From: Paragorgia papillata
Taxonomy: Eukaryota > Cnidaria > Anthozoa > Scleralcyonacea > Coralliidae
DNA: 64,000 bases
Assembly: GCA_035771165.1 (NCBI GenBank)
Contig: JAWNZC010000472.1
Location: 60,001 to 124,000, forward strand
Direction of reading: 5' to 3'
The notes under the pieces were generated by a model. The model had not been told where the DNA came from, did no database searches, and saw only the letters and a program-made list of their open reading frames with translations. Made by a program: the position numbers and the translations under genes. Below, in pieces: positions 23,351-35,000 of the stretch. Position 1 is the stretch's first letter, and each line of letters starts with the position of its first letter.

Positions 23351-23520
23351 CTTCCCACGTCTCCCCTTGACGACTGGCATTAGATCACTAAAAAAGATAG
23401 AGTTTTCGCAACAACAGTGCGAATGAAAGGGTTAAAAGATAAAACAAGAAAATGGCCTTCCCATGATGTTAAACTACAGCGTATAAAACAACTAACGACA
23501 AAAGGTCAAACACATGCAAT

Positions 23521-24275
23521 AGGGCCGTTTAAACGGGAGAAAATAATTCGCGATTTAAAGTGTTGAAACAACAATCGAAATATAGTAAGGTTAGATATAC
23601 TGCCGAAACAGAGAACGTAGGAGTCTAACGTTTCGAGCGAAGGCCCTTTCGAGCGAAGGCCCTTCGTGAGAGAGAAACGTGAAGACGAAGGGCCTAATTA
23701 GCTCGAAACGTTTGACATCTAGAACTCAAAAGAGGAAAAAAACAACTTTAGCATGCATAGACTCCTACGTTCTTTGTTTCGGCAGTATATCTAGCATTAC
23801 GAAATATAGTAAGGTTAGATATACTGCCGAAACAGAGAACGTAGGAATCTAACGTTTCGAGCGAAGGCCCTTTCGAGCGAAGGCCCTTACTATATTTCGA
23901 TTGCGATTTAATAAAGACGTGTCTTATTTAAGTCGCGAACACACTCGTATAAATGGTCAATTTGTTCGTGACCAAAGTAAGTGGCGACTAAAATAAGAAC
24001 AGGCCTAGGGTTGAAAGCTTCTCCAAAATAAGGCTATGTGTACACGGTAACGTTTCCAAGCGTTTCCGTATTGTTTCAAGTAATGAGCTGATCGTTCTCG
24101 ATCCCCTTGAGAACAGTAAACAATACGAAAACGCTCGGAAACGTTACCGTGTGCACATATAGTCTAATAAGTCGCGACTTATTAGAAATTGACCATTTAT
24201 ACGAGTGTGTTTGCGACTTAAATAGGACGCGTCTTAATTAAGTCGTGACTTATTTTCTCCCGTTTAAATGCCCTA
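23521..24275. repeat. compound nested MITE
   Basis: Outer ends AGGGCCGTTTAAACGGGAGA and TCTCCCGTTTAAATGCCCT are inverted. Nested inside are copies of the AAATATAGTAAGGTTAGATA family (about 23575-23900) and a MITE at 24031-24164 with ends AGGCTATGTGTACACGGTAA / its complement. Confidence 0.82.
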
Positions 24276-24279
24276 ATGT

Positions 24280-24910
24280 CACAACATCAGTGATGACAAG
24301 TAGCAGAATAAATTATTCTTTCAGAATAAATTCTGATTTCGTGAAGTTTATAAGCTTTCTTCATTCACTCGAATCGTTGAATTTATTAATGTAGGTAATT
24401 GTGGCAGATCAAGTGCTGCGTTGGCGGCAGATCAAGTGCTGCGTTGGCGGCAGTGTTGAGCAAAGTGAAAAAGATGGTAAACTCCCGAGAACAGTCGGTT
24501 TTGATAACGAAATACTGACGTTTCAAGTGGAGCCCTTCATCAGAATTTTTCATAACGTGGGCGCTATGTGGAAATCGTTAGTATATTTTCAGTAAATGAA
24601 TCAAGGTATATAGTCAATGGCAAATATAACTTGGCAAACACGTATCGGGTGTGTTCTGCACACATGCAGGGGAAAACCATTATTCAAATTCATCGTACTT
24701 TCACTTTCGCGCCATTGTGACGATTGCGTCATCACAATGTATGCGCAGAAGAGAAACCTACATACGGGACTTCTTTAGTCTTTGGCGACAGTTCTCGAAA
24801 TAAGTCTTGCATTCAAAAATACCAACCAAAACACGCTTGGGTCTAATACTCCAGAATCATTTCTGAAGCCTGATTCCTCTTTTTCGATCTGGTTAAAGAG
24901 AGCCTACAGT
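24280..24910. other. intergenic, nothing recognised
   Basis: A short direct repeat GGCAGATCAAGTGCTGCGTT occurs twice at about 24402-24440. No exon or known repeat otherwise. Confidence 0.4.
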
Positions 24911-24911
24911 T

Positions 24912-25200
24912 AAAATGGAAATACCTTCCCACCTCCGCTTCTGTAGTTTGTTGTGTATAACTGTATCTCTGTAGCCGCTACAGAAACGTGAGAAAAACCT
25001 AGCGATAAAAGTTGCTTATTCTTGATTTATATTTGTTTGTTGGTATCGATTTGGGAGAAACATTCGTTATATTATGATTAAATTCCATGAAAGCTAAATT
25101 ATAATTTTATTCACATTTTTCGACAAAACGTTTTCCTCGCGCTTCAGTAGAATACACAATAAACTGCAGAAGTCGAAGTGGGAAGGTATTTCCATTTTGA
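24912..25200. repeat. MITE family M2, copy 1
   Basis: Ends AAAATGGAAATACCTTCCCA and TGGGAAGGTATTTCCATTTT are inverted. A second copy at 49517-49800 shares ends and interior (GGTATCGATTTGGGAGAAAC). Confidence 0.88.
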
Positions 25201-25316
25201 CCGTAACGGGTGGTATTCTGAGTATTCCAGATTAAGAAGAGTTCTTAAACTAACGCTCGTGTATATACGTTATTCTAGCCATTCCTGTTCCTATTCCGAA
25301 ATGATCCGAACGCACC

Positions 25317-25536
25317 ATAAAGCCCTAATCAAACGAGAACGCAAGTCATCGCAAGTTGGCAGTCAGAATTTCTGTGGCGGTCGTTTGAACACCCAAATTA
25401 ACAAAATAAAGGTTTCATGAGTGTTTCAAACAAGTTTTAACTTTGTCACGGTACATAATATTTTCGAGAAACTATTCAGAGCGGCTGACTGAGATAGCGT
25501 GACTGCCAACTTGCGTTCTCGTTTGATTAGAGCTTT
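25317..25536. repeat. MITE family M3, copy 1
   Basis: TIR starting AAAGCCCTAATCAAACGAGA, interior CAAATTAACAAAATAAAGGT, right end TTCTCGTTTGATTAG. Other copies: 33534-33755, 43247-43473, 57168-57381. Confidence 0.88.
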
Positions 25537-25675
25537 AAGATGTAAAATGTAATTTATGGATGTAAAGTTATAAATAGTGATAACAAAAACGCCTGAGATA
25601 TAGAGGAAGAAATAACAACTATTGCTTGTATAGCCTTCCTTGTTTATTTGGCACAAAAAAAATACCATCTTAAAA

Positions 25676-25921
25676 CAACAAATAACTAAGGAACTACTTC
25701 TAAGCCCCAAAAATAACTCAAAATGAGCAAAATCTGAGAACGTCCGCGCTATGTCGAAATAGGGAATTTGCAATTGTACAACACAAACGAGAAGCAAAAC
25801 AATACAACAAATAAGGAACTGCTTCTAAGCCCCCAAAATAACTCAAAATGAATAAAATCTGAGAACGTCCGCGCTATGTCGAAATAGGGAATTTGCAATT
25901 GTACAACACAAACGATAAGCA
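25676..25921 (+). repeat. tandem duplication of about 125 bp
   Basis: A block ending TCGAAATAGGGAATTTGCAA plus TTGTACAACACAAACGA occurs twice, at 25676-25795 and 25806-25918, with few differences. Confidence 0.85.
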
Positions 25922-25959
25922 TGACTCGTTCTTCCGAAACAAAGAGAATGAATAGTTTT

Positions 25960-26345
25960 TACACCCTATAGCATGATCTTTACGCCGTCATTTATTAGGG
26001 GCCTTAAGATGTTACGACGGCGCTTAAAAAGCAACATAAATTCTATAACTGAAAAAAGTCACGATTAACTAACCATTATATTTGATATTTGAAGTTAGTT
26101 TAATGACTTTTAAAGCGTCCCCAGCACTGCTAAAATGATTGTAGTGTTTGTATTGGGGTCAATGTCAAGAGACATTCAGTGAGTTGACGTCGTTCTGAAG
26201 ACGTGAAAATGCTCTAAGTGGCGTTGTACAAAGAACGAGGATGGTGTTGAGATTACTCTTGGGTTTACAAATTATTCATTCTCTTTGTTTCACAACTAGA
26301 ATTATTTTATTTGGAGGACGCCGTCGTTGAAGTTGCCGTCGCAGG
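25960..26345 (+). repeat. half copy of foldback FB1
   Basis: Matches the right arm of 19263-20146 (GCAACATAAATT near the start, GAAGACGTGAAAATGCTCTA, GAAGTTGCCGTCG at the end) without the left arm. Confidence 0.75.
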
Positions 26346-26349
26346 ACGT

Positions 26350-27135
26350 CAGGGAAACTATTCGAACGTTTCCACGACGGTCTGAATAAACACTTCATGG
26401 AACCCAAATAGATTCTGCTATTTTTAACGAACAAGTACAGAACAACCTTAACCCATTGTCTAGAATAGTTAATATTTGTTCAAAAGAAGAACAAAGAACA
26501 GTGCATGTCATAATATATTATCAAATAATAAAATTTAAACCAGTTCATTTGGTAAACTCCCGAATATACTTTTGACGACGTTTGGGGATGTACTTTGACG
26601 TAGTTATAAATTCTCCAAGTCTAACTTTTCTTTTTAACAGGAATACAGGATGTACTAACATTACAGTGTTTCGTCGAGATTTGGGCGAGGATTGTGATTC
26701 TATGTACGTCTTTTGGGTTTAAGTGTATATAATTGAATGCATTAACTGTTTCTGCGGGGTATTGATTATGCATACCGATACATGCAAGGCGTACATTAAC
26801 TATCCGTCATGTATATATTCTACACTCGAATTTTCCTTCACCCAAAATCCTTAGAACATGCTATGTAATCGAGTGAAATGCCCAATATTACTTATAATAT
26901 ACCCAACTCTTTCCTAACGCCAGACGATTTTACTCACCTCTGGGGAAACCCTCGGACAGGAATGAGTTATAAACTATCTCTCTAACTCTTTCCTGTCCGA
27001 ATCGGTCCTTGGTATTTTATTCCGGTTAACGCCAGATGATTTTACTCACCTCTGGGAAAGACCTCGCACATGCAGGAATGAGTTAAGAACCATGCATGAC
27101 CTTGAATATCGCTTATTGAACGAGTAATGTTAATT
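26350..27135. other. intergenic; SINE fragment and dispersed palindromes
   Basis: A plus-strand 3' fragment of the tRNA-SINE lies at 26806-26895 (ATATTCTACACTCGAATTTT). GCCAGA(C/T)GATTTTACTCACCT occurs at about 26922 and 27032. A splice-like segment at 26641-26729 has a good acceptor (TTTCTTTTTAACAG) but no partner exon that I can connect. Confidence 0.4.
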
Positions 27136-27139
27136 GTAA

Positions 27140-27505
27140 AGCCCTAATAAAACGAGAACGCAAGTCATCGTAAGTTAGCTTATACCATGACTTACGATGC
27201 CACTAGTCAAACGTCGGCACAAGTCGTCGCAAGTTCTGCACTTCCGCTAGTTCCCATGCCTTTTCGCTAGTTCTCACGGTAGTTTCTATAGCGACGGAGC
27301 ACGAAAGACTTGCATCGACTTGTGTTTTGTGTTCAAACGTTTCGCAAGCTCTCGCAAGTTGAAGAAAACTTGCGATGAAATTTGAACAAGATCGAATTAG
27401 AAGCAAGCTAACGCAAGTCACCCCAAGTCATCGCAAGCTGACGGTCAAACGAGACACAAGCTAAAACTTGCGATGACTTGCGTTCTCGTTTGATAGGACG
27501 AATTC
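27140..27505. repeat. inverted-repeat element related to M3
   Basis: Ends AAAGCCCTAATAAAACGAGA and TTGCGTTCTCGTTTGATAGG resemble the M3 termini, but the interior differs and is full of GCAAGT(C/T) motifs. Confidence 0.6.
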
Positions 27506-27509
27506 GAAA

Positions 27510-28180
27510 TCGTAGCTGCCTAAGCGATATCCAAGGTCATGGGTTCTTTAGTACGCTCAAAGATCAAGAAGCGAAACTAAGGATTGTGAAACCTAGTATA
27601 GGTTAGGTTTAGGATTGGATTTGTGTTATTGTAATAAACGTTTATTTTAGATCAGAACTCGAAGCTGGATACATCTTTTCCGAAGTTTCTATATTTTTTT
27701 AGTATAGTAAAGTCACCTAGAGCTCAGTGTATTTCCTTATTATCGGCACGTGCCTATATCAGAAGCGACCCACCTCGCATGACAATCGGAAGCCAAAATG
27801 AAACTCAGCAATTGAACCGTAACGGGCTCCCCCGCGTAGCCTCGCGAAACCCAACCTTCTCTACAACATTGAAGAAGAGTGTGACTATAAACTTTAATAG
27901 ACTTATAAACTTTAAAATATATATATATATATATGAATAAATCGACTCTAACGTCCTTCCATAAGTTCTTCTTTCTTAATAGGTGCTTTCCCAGAACACA
28001 AACGCTATTACTATATACATGCAAGTGAATACAACTGAAGAATGTTACCGACTATACATACTAATAACGACTCTCCTTATACAGGTGTATATATCTAAAT
28101 GAATCGATCCTAACGTCCTTCGCGGTAATGATAAGTCAGTTCTTAATAGGTGCTTTCCCAGAACACAAAATCGACAGGAA
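27510..28180. other. intergenic with small local duplication
   Basis: AATAGGTGCTTTCCCAGAAC plus upstream TCTAACGTCCTTC or TCCTAACGTCCTTC occurs twice (27945-28005, 28100-28170), with a TA microsatellite at 27917-27936. No exon recognised. Confidence 0.45.
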
Positions 28181-29135
28181 CAAACTAACTGAGTTTTTCA
28201 CTTCGAGACTTAATTAAAGTTACAGCTTTGAATTGCGACAGTCTAGTTAACTGTGGACGGCATTTATTACATATTTGGTTTCTCGCTGATTAATCCACTG
28301 CTAACCCAATGCTGTCTGGCCTGTATGAATCGGGGTTCTTCCTGTAATCATTAAGATCGTATGGCGTTAGACAGAGTAGAATAATCTGGCGTTGCATGGA
28401 GTAAAAATATTAAATAAAGTGTCCTTTATGCCTGTTCAAACAGGAATGTGATTTAACACGAGAAAGACTTACTTCAACTGAATTAAAGTTTAAACACACA
28501 AAATTAGCGACACTGATTTTATGACTCACAGATATAAAATAGGGGTAATACGAGTTTTTTCATGCTTTGAGACTTAAAGTTATAGTTTTGAATTGCGACT
28601 GTCCTAGTTGACTTTGGACGAGATTTATTACATATTTGGTTTCTCGCTGATTAATTCTACAGCTAACCCAGTACTGTATGAATCAAGGTTCTTCCTGCAA
28701 CCATTAAAATTGTCTGGTGTTATAGACAGGAAAATAATCAGGCGTTGGAGTAAAATAATAGAGTGGTCATTTTCCCTGCTCAGGCAGAAATGCGTTTAAC
28801 ACTTTGAAGCCTGACGACGAGTCTTTAAGGTTTATTCTGGCTAACGCCAGACGATTTTATTCAGCACAGGGAGAGGTCCAGGCCTCAAAGTGTTAAAACC
28901 TATCTCTTTAACACTTTGAAGCCTGACGACGAGTCTTTAAGGTTTATTCTGGCTAACACCAGACGATTTTATTCAGCACAGGGAGAGGTCCAGGCCTCAA
29001 AGTGTTAAACCTGAAGAGGGCTTACTAACATGAGGAAGACTTACTTGAATTGAATTAGCGTTTAAAACACACAATTGGTGACAGTAGCACTACATTTTAT
29101 GACTCATAGATACAAAATAGGGGTAATACCAGACT
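28180..29135 (+). repeat. tandem segmental duplication with embedded palindromes
   Basis: TTATTACATATTTGGTTTCT with flanks recurs at 28264 and 28625. Blocks with ACTCA(C/T)AGATA(T/C)AAAATAGG occur at 28520 and 29095. Two copies of a palindromic unit bounded by AACACTTTGAAGCCTGACGA and GGCCTCAAAGTGTTAAA occupy 28797-28894 and 28909-29008. Confidence 0.75.
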
Positions 29136-29380
29136 TTTTGTCACATGCTTGGGGAAAGTCAACATGTATGCTAATCAAGAAGTTAAAAGAAGGTACAGAA
29201 GTCATAACTGATTCATTTAATAGTATAGAAATTACAAAACCGTAAAAACGAAACAGCAAGAACACTTAATCGCGCTTAAAGACCTGAACGGCTACACCCT
29301 GGGTCTCCATAGCGAACGCACTAAATTTAGCAGCTTGATTATGTATGCAACTTCCGGTAATTACCGAAAGCAAGCGGCAG

Positions 29381-29540
29381 TATAAAGGCCGGTAGTTTTT
29401 CAGTCAAACTCAAACTAGTGCTACCAGAAGACAAACCACAACTCAGAGATTCTACAAAAGTTGGATTGTATAACTATTTTGAAAACTTTGAAAGTATCTT
29501 CGAATATTTTGAAAGATCGATATGGAAAGAAATCTAAGAG
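29381..29540 (+). promoter_or_regulatory. duplicate promoter and first exon of ligand gene B
   Basis: TATAAAGG at 29381-29388, a TCAGTCAAACTC initiator-like sequence, a 5' UTR, and the same 19-nt coding start (ATGGAAAGAAATCTAAGAG, 29522-29540) followed by a GTAAGG donor. It could be an alternative first exon of gene B or the remnant of a lost sister gene. Its TATA box is closer to consensus than that of the downstream copy. Confidence 0.6.
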
Positions 29541-29573
29541 GTAAGGTCTCTATAAGTCTAACTGATATTTCGA

Positions 29574-29627
<54 letters not shown>
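29574..29627. repeat. TA microsatellite
   Basis: About 26 uninterrupted TA dinucleotides inserted in the upstream copy of the gene B promoter duplication. Confidence 0.97.
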
Positions 29628-29628
<1 letters not shown>

Positions 29629-29689
29629 TGAGTTTTGGTTCACGAAATGTTAGAGAGTGCTCAATACCATATATAGATAGAGAAAAATA

Positions 29690-29830
29690 CAAAGTATGAA
29701 GTATAGTTTTACCTTAAAGTCTTCGCTACCAGAGGTTTCACCCTAAACGGGATCATCAGTCGCCTGATGACCCGTTTAGGGAAACCTCTGGTAGCGAAGA
29801 CTTTAAGGTAAAATTATACTTCATACTTTA
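29690..29830. repeat. near-perfect hairpin
   Basis: Arms beginning AAAGTATGAAGTATAGTTTT pair with a mirror ending ACTTCATACTTT. The tip is GGGATCATCAGTCGCCTGATGACCC. Confidence 0.92.
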
Positions 29831-30227
29831 TATATATATATATATACTGTATATATATTCGTTTATAAATCGACAACGATTAAATAATCTTTTTATATTA
29901 ATAGTACAAACTGTACATAGTTATTTCATTGTATTGCCAAATATTTCGTGTATTTTAATCCGACCCTAAAGAGGTCGAAAGTGGAAACTAGATGCGGGTA
30001 ATACCCACAACTCTGAAGTCACCAAAATGCCGTTGTAAAGACATCCGATAACATCGATGCGGTCCACACAAAATCAACGACGTCAAATAAAATGCCAGTT
30101 ATACTAGCAAACAAAATACTGAAAAATATTTAATGTGGGACAGCGAAGAGAATTATGTACTACTTTGAATCCGTTTTCTCACCCTCATTTGTGTAAGTGT
30201 TTTAGGAAGTGTTAAACTTTTTTTCAG

Positions 30228-30278
30228 AATAGTAATATTAAGTGCTACTCCGAGTGGCAAACTGCCAAACCATACCAG
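30228..30278 (+). pseudogene. orphan exon-3-like fragment between duplicated promoters
   Basis: Acceptor CTTTTTTTCAG precedes it and GTAAGT follows. The 51-nt segment is open in one frame (17 codons, phase 0 at both ends) and ends TAKPYQ, which loosely resembles YKPAYK in exon 3 of gene B. Spliced directly to the 29522-29540 exon it would hit a stop at once, so it cannot be the next exon of that start. It may be a relict of a decayed ligand gene copy, or chance. Confidence 0.3.
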
Positions 30279-30439
30279 GTAAGTTGAGAAAAAAATCTAC
30301 TTTCACCAAAGGTTCGCAGGTTCAAATCCCAACCCCAATCGAGTAGAGTTTTTTTTTTCTCTACCTATGTATGGTTCGTCATTCGGATGATTATTTTAAA
30401 AAAGAGTTATACATCGTAAAAAGTACAGCTACACAAATG

Positions 30440-31095
30440 ACGGAGAGAACGGCTACACCCTGATCATCGAGGGTCTCCGTAGCGAACGAACTAAATTTAG
30501 CAGCTTAATTATTTATGCAACTTCCGCCGGTAATCACCGAAAGCAAGCGACATTATAATAAAAGCCGGTAATTTTTCAGTCGAACTCAAACTAGCGCTAC
30601 TATAGAAGACAAAGCACAGCTCAGAGATTCTATACAAAAGTTGGATTATCACTACTTTTAAAATTTTGGAAGTATCTACGAATATATTTTTCAAAGATCA
30701 ATATGGAAAGAAATCTAAGAGGTAAGGTCTCTATAAGCCTATAACTGATATTTCGACGTCGTAAGTTTGAGCCAAACGAGTCCCAAGTTAAAATAACAAC
30801 TTTAATATATATGGTTTATAAATCGATAACAACGCGTTAAGTAATCTTTTCATATTGGTAGTATACAAGTTGTACATAGTTATTTCATTGTATTGCCAAA
30901 TATTTCGTGTATTTTTATCCGTGTACGGTGACCCTAAAGAGGTCGAAAGTCGGAACAAGATGCGGGTAATACCCACAACTTTGAAGCCACTAAAATGCCG
31001 TCATAACATCGATGTGGTCCACACAAGATCCACGACGTCAAATAAAATTCCAGTTACTAACAAACAATAAAACTCTGAAAACAATTATTGTGGGA
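30440..31095 (+). repeat. segmental duplication, downstream copy
   Basis: Partner of 29275-30130. It contains the copy of promoter plus exon 1 used here for gene B. The homology continues into a tRNA-SINE-like patch (about 30300-30430 and 31295-31410). Confidence 0.88.
30555..30590 (+). promoter_or_regulatory. TATA-like box and initiator of ligand gene B
   Basis: TATAATAAAA at 30555-30564, followed by TTTTTCAGTCGAACTC, gives a 5' UTR of about 120 bases before ATG 30703. An upstream ACCGAAAGC motif is conserved in both promoter copies. Confidence 0.5.
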
Positions 31096-32057
31096 CAGCG
31101 AGTTCAGATGGAGAATGATATAACCAAGTCACAAACTATACGGAGTAAATAGATCTCTCTAAAAAAACTCTCTACTTTAACCCCTTAACAGGCAATCGTA
31201 CATTTTGTCTCTAGTTGAATATTTTGTCTCTGGCTAACGCCAGGCGAGTTTACTCGTCAACTAGAGACCTCTTGTAGAAACTTGCCTGTTAAAAGGTTAA
31301 CCGAAGGTCGCGGGATTCGGATCCAGCAGCGGTCGAGTAAAGTTTTTTTCTACTTACTCGGTATGGCTCGTCACTCAGAGTAGCACCTCATATCATCATT
31401 ATTCATGAAAAAAGATTTGATATACCCTAAAACAACACAAATGAAGGCGAGAAAACGAATTCGAAGAAGTTTCGCTCTTTTTAGACAACTTTCAAATTTG
31501 ATGTATTTGACCCGGACGATTTCACTCGTAAGGGGAATCCCCACAACTGAACGCGGAAAGAGTTCATATTTGATTGCAATATGTATTTATCATCTCTGGC
31601 AGTCTTTGCCTTGTGCACACGGCTTTCTGGAAGAGTATTATATACTTGCAGAATGAAGAGATTTCGTTCTTTTTAATAAAGTTACATTAAAGTTTTTTCG
31701 TTTGTTTTTGCTGTACAACCTGTTGTAAGTTAAACTCAGCGAAAAACTCTGATCTCCAGACGCCACTCGAATCATGCACAACCTTCCGAATGCCAGCTGC
31801 ACGCTCTTGCCATTGAGCCACTGGAACTCAGATGCCAGTTAAGCGGTATCGAAAAACAACCTCGGTCTACCATCTGAGTTCCAGTGGCTCAATGGTGAGA
31901 GCGTCCGGCTGGCATTCGGAAGGTTGTGGGTTCGAGTCCCGTCTGGAGCTCAGAGTTTTTCTCTGAGTTTAACTTACGACAGTTTGTACAGCAAAATCAA
32001 ACGAAAAAACTCTACCATGCAACTTCGGGCTAAAAACACTACTAACATACAAAGTTA

Positions 32058-32090
<33 letters not shown>

Positions 32091-35000
32091 CCAAAAAAAA
32101 TTATTTAATTACTCCTTCAACTCTTTCGTAGGGTATGAAACGTTTTGTCACAGCTCTGTTTAACGTCAGACTATTTTAAATCTAAACTAACTTTAATAAA
32201 ATCGAGGATTTGTGGAAACACCACGTTTATAAACAATATATTGTTTATTATTATATGAAATAGAGTGTTTCATTGATTTTCCCGCCACTAATAAAAGTGA
32301 TAATCTCACATGTGGGATTATTTATGATAATCGCACATGTGACGATTATCGCTGATTCAGCATTATAGTTTAATGAAATTTTTGCAAGGCAATAGGACAA
32401 TTTTTTTATATAATAAACAGAACAATACATGGATGTGCGGAAATATGAAATTTATTTCTCGTGTTGAACAGGATATGTCACTCGTTCGCTTCGCTCACTC
32501 GTGAGATATCGGGTCAACACTCAAAATAAATTTCATATTTCCGCACATCCATGTATTATTCTCTATATATTGAGCTTTCTAAACTAACTTTGTTTATACC
32601 AGATACCCCTATAGGTCATATCACAACTGTTCTCGCTATATAGAGGTCCAGTAAGGGTCATCCTTCATTCACTCATTCATCCATCCATCCATCCATCCAT
32701 CCATCCATCCATTCACTTAATTTTCATTTCACTTGTGAAATTACTCCAACATACATTTTAGAAACATCAAGAAGAAGAGTGTCAACATGGTTGCCTCTAC
32801 TATTGTTCGTGACTGGCATGGCACCCGTTGTTCTGGCAACACAACCTTCACCCGAACAGCTTTTCAGAAATCTCAAATATCAAAATCTTCTTAAAAACTC
32901 AGAAAATTTGAACGAAGATCTCTTTCAAACAATACATGAAATAGTAAGTATATCAGCATATACTACAGTAACAAGATGCTCTAGTAGTATAAGCGTTCAC
33001 TCATGGCTCCCTTAATTAGATGCTTGGGCATAACCTGAACCTGTTGACATAGCCTCCTAAGGATTACAATGTGGCCGTGTCGAGGCATATCAAAGGCGCT
33101 TTAAGCAGCCGCCATACGACACAGTTCAGACCACGGATCCCAGCCAACCCCTAGGTGTTGATTTTACGGAGGGAGGAAAACCGGAGAACCCAGCGAAAAA
33201 CACTCGGAGCACAGGAGAGACCAACTAGGGGAGAGGGAAGAGAGGGGGAAGGTAAAGGAAGAAAGGGGAAGGAGAGAAAGAAAGGGAAGACGGAGGGAAG
33301 AAAGGGAAAGTTAGAGTAAGCCTTCACAGTAGGGTGATCCTTTCAGGAGGATCAAGAGATATCCCCTATTTACATGGTGTAGGGTGCCCCTTGTAGCAGG
33401 GCTAACTCCTCTAGTAGAGTCACGCTCCCTATGCGTGGCCATTTTGCTATATTCAGAACGTTATACCCTGACGTCGCTGTTTCATAATCTAAAATGTTGT
33501 CACAACGTTGCCTGCTGTCAAATTTTCGATATTAAGCCCTAATCAAACGAGAACGCAAGTCATCGCAAGTTGGCAGTCAGAAATTTCTGTGGCGGTCGTT
33601 CAAACACCCAAATTAACAAAATAAAGGTTTCACGAGTGTTTTAAACAAGTTTTAACTTTGTCACGGTACATGATATTTTCGGGAAACTATTCAGAGCGGC
33701 TGGCTGAGATAGCGTGACTGCCAACTTGCGATGACTTGCGTTCTCGTTTGATTAAACTAAACCTATAGGCCGGCAAAGTTCCGCCATCCTTAATTTCCTG
33801 GCTTGAGCCAGCAATATAGTGCCGTCCTTATAGCCTACAGAGCGGGGGAAGGGAGAAATCCCCACCCCTCCTCACCTCCTACTGAAACGCTTGCGTTGTC
33901 TTGGATAATTCCTGATCTACAGGACCAAATACAAAAGCTATACCAACTCGTAACTATCATCGAGAATTGCCAGAATACAATCGTTATTTTCTTTCTACAG
34001 AAATCCAAAAATCTACAAGGCTATAACGACCAGGACAACAAAAGAATATTCTACAAACCTGCATACAAACTAAATATGACAGTAAGTAGAAAATATAAAG
34101 CGACTTTATTTCTTCAGCGTAACCAGTGCTGTAAAAGTTACATAATTTTTGTAACTATAGTTACAGTTACATCGTTAGAAAAGTAACTAGTTACCGATAA
34201 AAGTTACAATGAAAAGAAAGTAACTAGTTACAGTTACAAAGTTACTTCAAAAATTTTGTAACTAGTTACAAAGTTACATTCCTTTGTCCGTGTTACTAGA
34301 ATCAACAAAGAAATTACTGGTTTTTAGATACCAGTACCATAATTATGTTTTTACAGCTAAATGCCTAAATATAGATGTCACTAAGCAGAAATAGTCAAAT
34401 GTGTACATAATGTACCTTTATTATTATATCAAAACCATTTTTATCAAGAAAGAATGATATCCTCAACTGAATATCAGTAACTATACTAGTCACATTTTTG
34501 AACCAAATATTGTAACTAGTTACAGTTCTTTAAAAAAGTAACTAGTTATAGTTACTTCTTCAAAAAGTAACTAGCTATAGTTACAGTTACTTCTTCAGAA
34601 AAAGTAACTAGTTTCAGTTACAGTTACTTAAAAATGTAACTAGTTACTGTAACTAGTTACTTGTACCGAAGTTACTCACAGCACTGAGGGTAACATATGA
34701 CAGTATTTAGATGCTGATAACCCAATGACCTTCACCCCTTGATGGAACTGGTTCGTAGAATTAACTGAGGAGACTATGGTGTTGATTTTGTGGAGGGAGG
34801 AAAACCGGAGAACACGGTGGAAAAACCTCGAAGTACAGGAGAGAACCAACAACTCTACTCACATGAAGCTAATGTGGTCACCTGACTCACCCATCCGAGT
34901 ACCAACTTCTTTCGAGCAAATTTAACATTAAGGCGGTTTTCCACTAGGCAAAAAATGTCGCTTCTTGCGACAAAAATGTCGCTTCTTGCGACATTTTCTT

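Larger units (their letters stand above)
29275..30130 (+). repeat. segmental duplication, upstream copy (promoter, exon 1 and intron start of B)
   Basis: Aligns end to end with 30440-31095 apart from a TA microsatellite and hairpin inserted at about 29575-29840. Shared landmarks: CTAAATTTAGCAGCTT, CCGAAAGCAAGCG, the exon 1 segment, ACATAGTTATTTCATTGTAT, GACCCTAAAGAGGTCGAAAG and GATGCGGGTAATACCCACAA. Confidence 0.9.

Noticed and set aside
26641..26729. Possible isolated exon
   Set aside because: A good polypyrimidine tract and AG precede it, but the frame is short (about 29 codons), has no convincing donor and matches no paralog.
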